Shown here: piece after piece, positions 62,873 to 64,000 of the stretch
Numbering within the stretch: the stretch's first letter is position 1
Layout of the letters: the number at the start of each line of letters is the position of its first letter
Assembly (NCBI GenBank): GCA_001799895.1
Contig: MGUI01000017.1
Span: forward strand, 1 to 64,000
Origin: Elusimicrobia bacterium GWD2_63_28
GTDB lineage: Bacteria > Elusimicrobiota > Elusimicrobia > Elusimicrobiales > UBA9959
Reading direction: 5' to 3'
DNA: 64,000 bases
Program-made: the position numbers and the translations under genes
The notes under the pieces: model-generated
Told to the model about the DNA's origin: nothing
Seen by the model: the letters and a program-made list of their open reading frames with translations, nothing else
Databases searched by the model: none

Positions 62873-63218
62873 CGTTAAGGCGCGCCCTCAGCCGGACATT
62901 CTCCAGCTCTTTGCGGGCCTGGGCCAGGTTTTTCATGGCGCAGCCCGCTTTGGGATAAATGATAAGGCGCGTGCCTTCCTTTAACTCTTTTCTATCCAGC
63001 CTGAACGCTTCCCTAAGAAGCCTTTTTAACCTGTTCCGCTTCACGGCCCCGCCGGTCTTTTTTGAGACCATCAGGCCGATCTTTTTTTCTGTGTCCGCGC
63101 CTTTGGAATGCCAGGCCACCAGATGCCTGGTGGCGGTCCTGTTCCCGGCGTCGAAAACGGCCTCGAACTCTTTTTTAAGCCGTAGGCGTGAAGCTTTTGA
63201 AAAGGCGAACTGTTTCAC
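62859..63218 (-). CDS. rnpA: ribonuclease P protein component
   Basis: 119 residues, basic, with KKEFEAVFDAGNR and the RNR motif region KKTGGAVKRNRLKRLLREAFR. It helps the P RNA process tRNA 5' ends. It starts 17 bases after rpmH, the classical rpmH-rnpA unit. Confidence 0.96.
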   Translation of the reverse strand: MKQFAFSKASRLRLKKEFEAVFDAGNRTATRHLVAWHSKGADTEKKIGLMVSKKTGGAVKRNRLKRLLREAFRLDRKELKEGTRLIIYPKAGCAMKNLAQARKELENVRLRARLNDDGR

Positions 63219-63235
63219 TGTAACCCGGCAAAGTC

Positions 63236-63382
63236 TTACGACTTTATATCGGGTATCAGGGTCCAGCGGCCCTTGGCGCGCCGGCGGGCGAGCACTTTTC
63301 TGCCGCCCTTGGTTTTCATCTTGGCGCGGAAGCCGATGTGCTTCTTGCGCTTTGCAACATTTGGTCTGTAGGTAGGTAACAT
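63236..63382 (-). CDS. rpmH: 50S ribosomal protein L34
   Basis: 48 residues, starting [20 protein letters not shown], with the conserved [24 protein letters not shown] four-residue extension (TLIPDIKS end) follows the usual terminus. First gene of the rpmH-rnpA-yidD-yidC-jag operon. Its ATG has no SD and sits 9 bases after a perfect TATAAT. Confidence 0.96.
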   Translation of the reverse strand: MLPTYRPNVAKRKKHIGFRAKMKTKGGRKVLARRRAKGRWTLIPDIKS

Positions 63383-63391
63383 AGTGCTCTA

Positions 63392-63420
63392 ATTATATAA
63401 ATTAAGTCTTAAAAAAGCAA
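63392..63420 (-). promoter_or_regulatory. rpmH promoter
   Basis: Minus strand TTGCTT, a 17-nt spacer, then TATAAT (63392-63397). The predicted start gives an mRNA leader of only about 3-5 nt. Confidence 0.85.
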
Positions 63421-63541
63421 AGTTTCTGATACAGAACCCGGTTTATTTGACATTCCTTAACCAGACTCGCAGGCGCCATTAAGGGGTTGGCAGGGGTGTT
63501 ATCCCCCGAACCGCTGGAGAAGATATAGTTTAACTAATTTT

Positions 63542-63721
63542 GGGCGGCCTACCATGCGTACAGGAACGCCCAGTATTGAAGGCCGGCGAGGGTATGCCTT
63601 CTCCGGGTACGTTCGGCCACACCGTGGCCTCACTCTTTCACACTGCGGTGTCGCTTCGCTCCACCCACCCCTCGCGCTTACGCAAGCTCGGGGCTCGCGA
63701 GGCCCCTGCGGTAGGCCGCCC
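63542..63721. repeat. dispersed palindromic repeat, copy 2, with 12-bp terminal inverted repeats
   Basis: In the 375-bp gap between rpmH and recO, which holds no gene. Ends GGGCGGCCTACC (63542-63553) and GGTAGGCCGCCC (63710-63721) are perfect inverted repeats. Inside lies the hairpin GGCCAC-ACC-GTGGCC shared with the element at 20791-20893, plus ACGCAAGC and GCGAGG in the same order. No transposase frame is seen. Confidence 0.7.
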
Positions 63722-63757
63722 GACATGACCAATACTATAAGTGGTAAAATTTGGTTA

Positions 63758-64000
63758 ATGATTTTTTGCGATTACGGGATAGTGCTGATGAGGCGGCCGC
63801 TCAGGGAGAGCGACCGGATCGTCACCGTGTTCACGCTGGAGCACGGGAAGCTCGAGGTGAATTTCAAGGGCGTGCGGCTGGCCAAGGGCAAACTGCGCGC
63901 GCTCAGCGAGGCCTTCTCCTGGGGCGACTACAGGTTCTATTTAAAGAAGGGATCCAATTTCCCAGTGTGCACCGGCGGGCGCACGCTCAGCGTCTTCGGC
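63758..64000 (+). CDS. recO: DNA repair protein RecO, N-terminal part (3' end outside window)
   Basis: 81 codons are open to the window end. The start MIFCDYGIVLMRRPLRESDR, followed by IVTVFTLEHGKLEVNFKGVR, matches the RecO N-terminal OB fold (YGIVLxxxxxxExDRIVxxFTxxxGK). RecO loads RecA with RecF/RecR. The ATG lacks an SD; TAAAAT ends 7 bases before it. Confidence 0.88.
   Translation, partial: MIFCDYGIVLMRRPLRESDRIVTVFTLEHGKLEVNFKGVRLAKGKLRALSEAFSWGDYRFYLKKGSNFPVCTGGRTLSVFG

Noticed and set aside
63383..63757. Possible replication origin next to rpmH
   Set aside because: rpmH often neighbours dnaA/oriC, but only one weak DnaA-box-like TTATCCCCC was seen, there is no dnaA, and the gap is largely a dispersed repeat.

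Overview
This is a GC-rich chromosomal window from a diderm (Gram-negative type) bacterium. Diderm traits are a YidC with a large periplasmic domain, a predicted outer-membrane barrel, a lipobox lipoprotein and meso-DAP-type MurE. The gene order (gmk-rpoZ, a helicase-degenerate PriA, archaeal-type ProRS, a split dcw cluster joined to the rpmH-rnpA-yidD-yidC-jag-mnmE-mnmG-rsmG block) would suit a deep-branching phylum such as Elusimicrobiota. That placement is an inference without database support. Coding density is high, and most genes sit in tightly overlapping operons (ATGA and TAATG junctions).

Layout. 1-9.2 kb (+): 3' part of pyruvate phosphate dikinase, gmk, rpoZ, type-4 uracil-DNA glycosylase, priA-like, tyrS, FecR-domain protein, thpR, mltG and tRNA-Ala(CGC). 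9.4-18.1 kb: asnS, several hypothetical proteins, an MFS exporter, an HD hydrolase, and a response regulator/hybrid kinase pair. 18.1-22.9 kb (-): crp-like regulator-hisS and aspS-lipA. 22.9-28.0 kb: a divergent metal locus. A Cys-rich secreted protein lies on the minus strand. On the plus strand a Fur-family regulator, a YtkA/FixH-like protein, a predicted outer-membrane barrel, an FMN-bind-like periplasmic protein and a MacB-type ABC permease and ATPase sit behind a promoter whose -10 overlaps a perfect 19-bp Fur box. This is the best candidate for an undescribed system. 28.0-38.8 kb: a candidate small RNA, a dicarboxylate symporter, a cupin, a NatAB-like ABC exporter linked to a P-II-like protein, a HEAT-repeat lipoprotein, a secreted trypsin-like protease and an Ldh2-family dehydrogenase.

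38.8-53.2 kb (-): the division and cell wall (dcw) cluster mraZ-rsmH-(56-aa ORF)-ftsL-ftsI-murE-murF, then proS and an opposite-strand C11 (clostripain-like) peptidase, then mraY-murD-ftsW-murG. mraZ has a near-consensus promoter with MraZ-type repeats at the predicted start of transcription. 53.2-63.4 kb (-): a long perfect inverted repeat, an MA-type metallopeptidase, then rsmG, mnmG, a Yip1-like protein, mnmE, jag, yidC, yidD, rnpA and rpmH. The window ends in the 5' part of a divergent recO.

Non-coding signals include seven convincing intrinsic terminators, several sigma70-type promoters, a dispersed approximately 100-180 bp palindromic repeat in two copies, and a short motif upstream of three secreted-protein genes and the candidate small RNA. 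No rRNA, CRISPR, prophage or insertion sequence was found.
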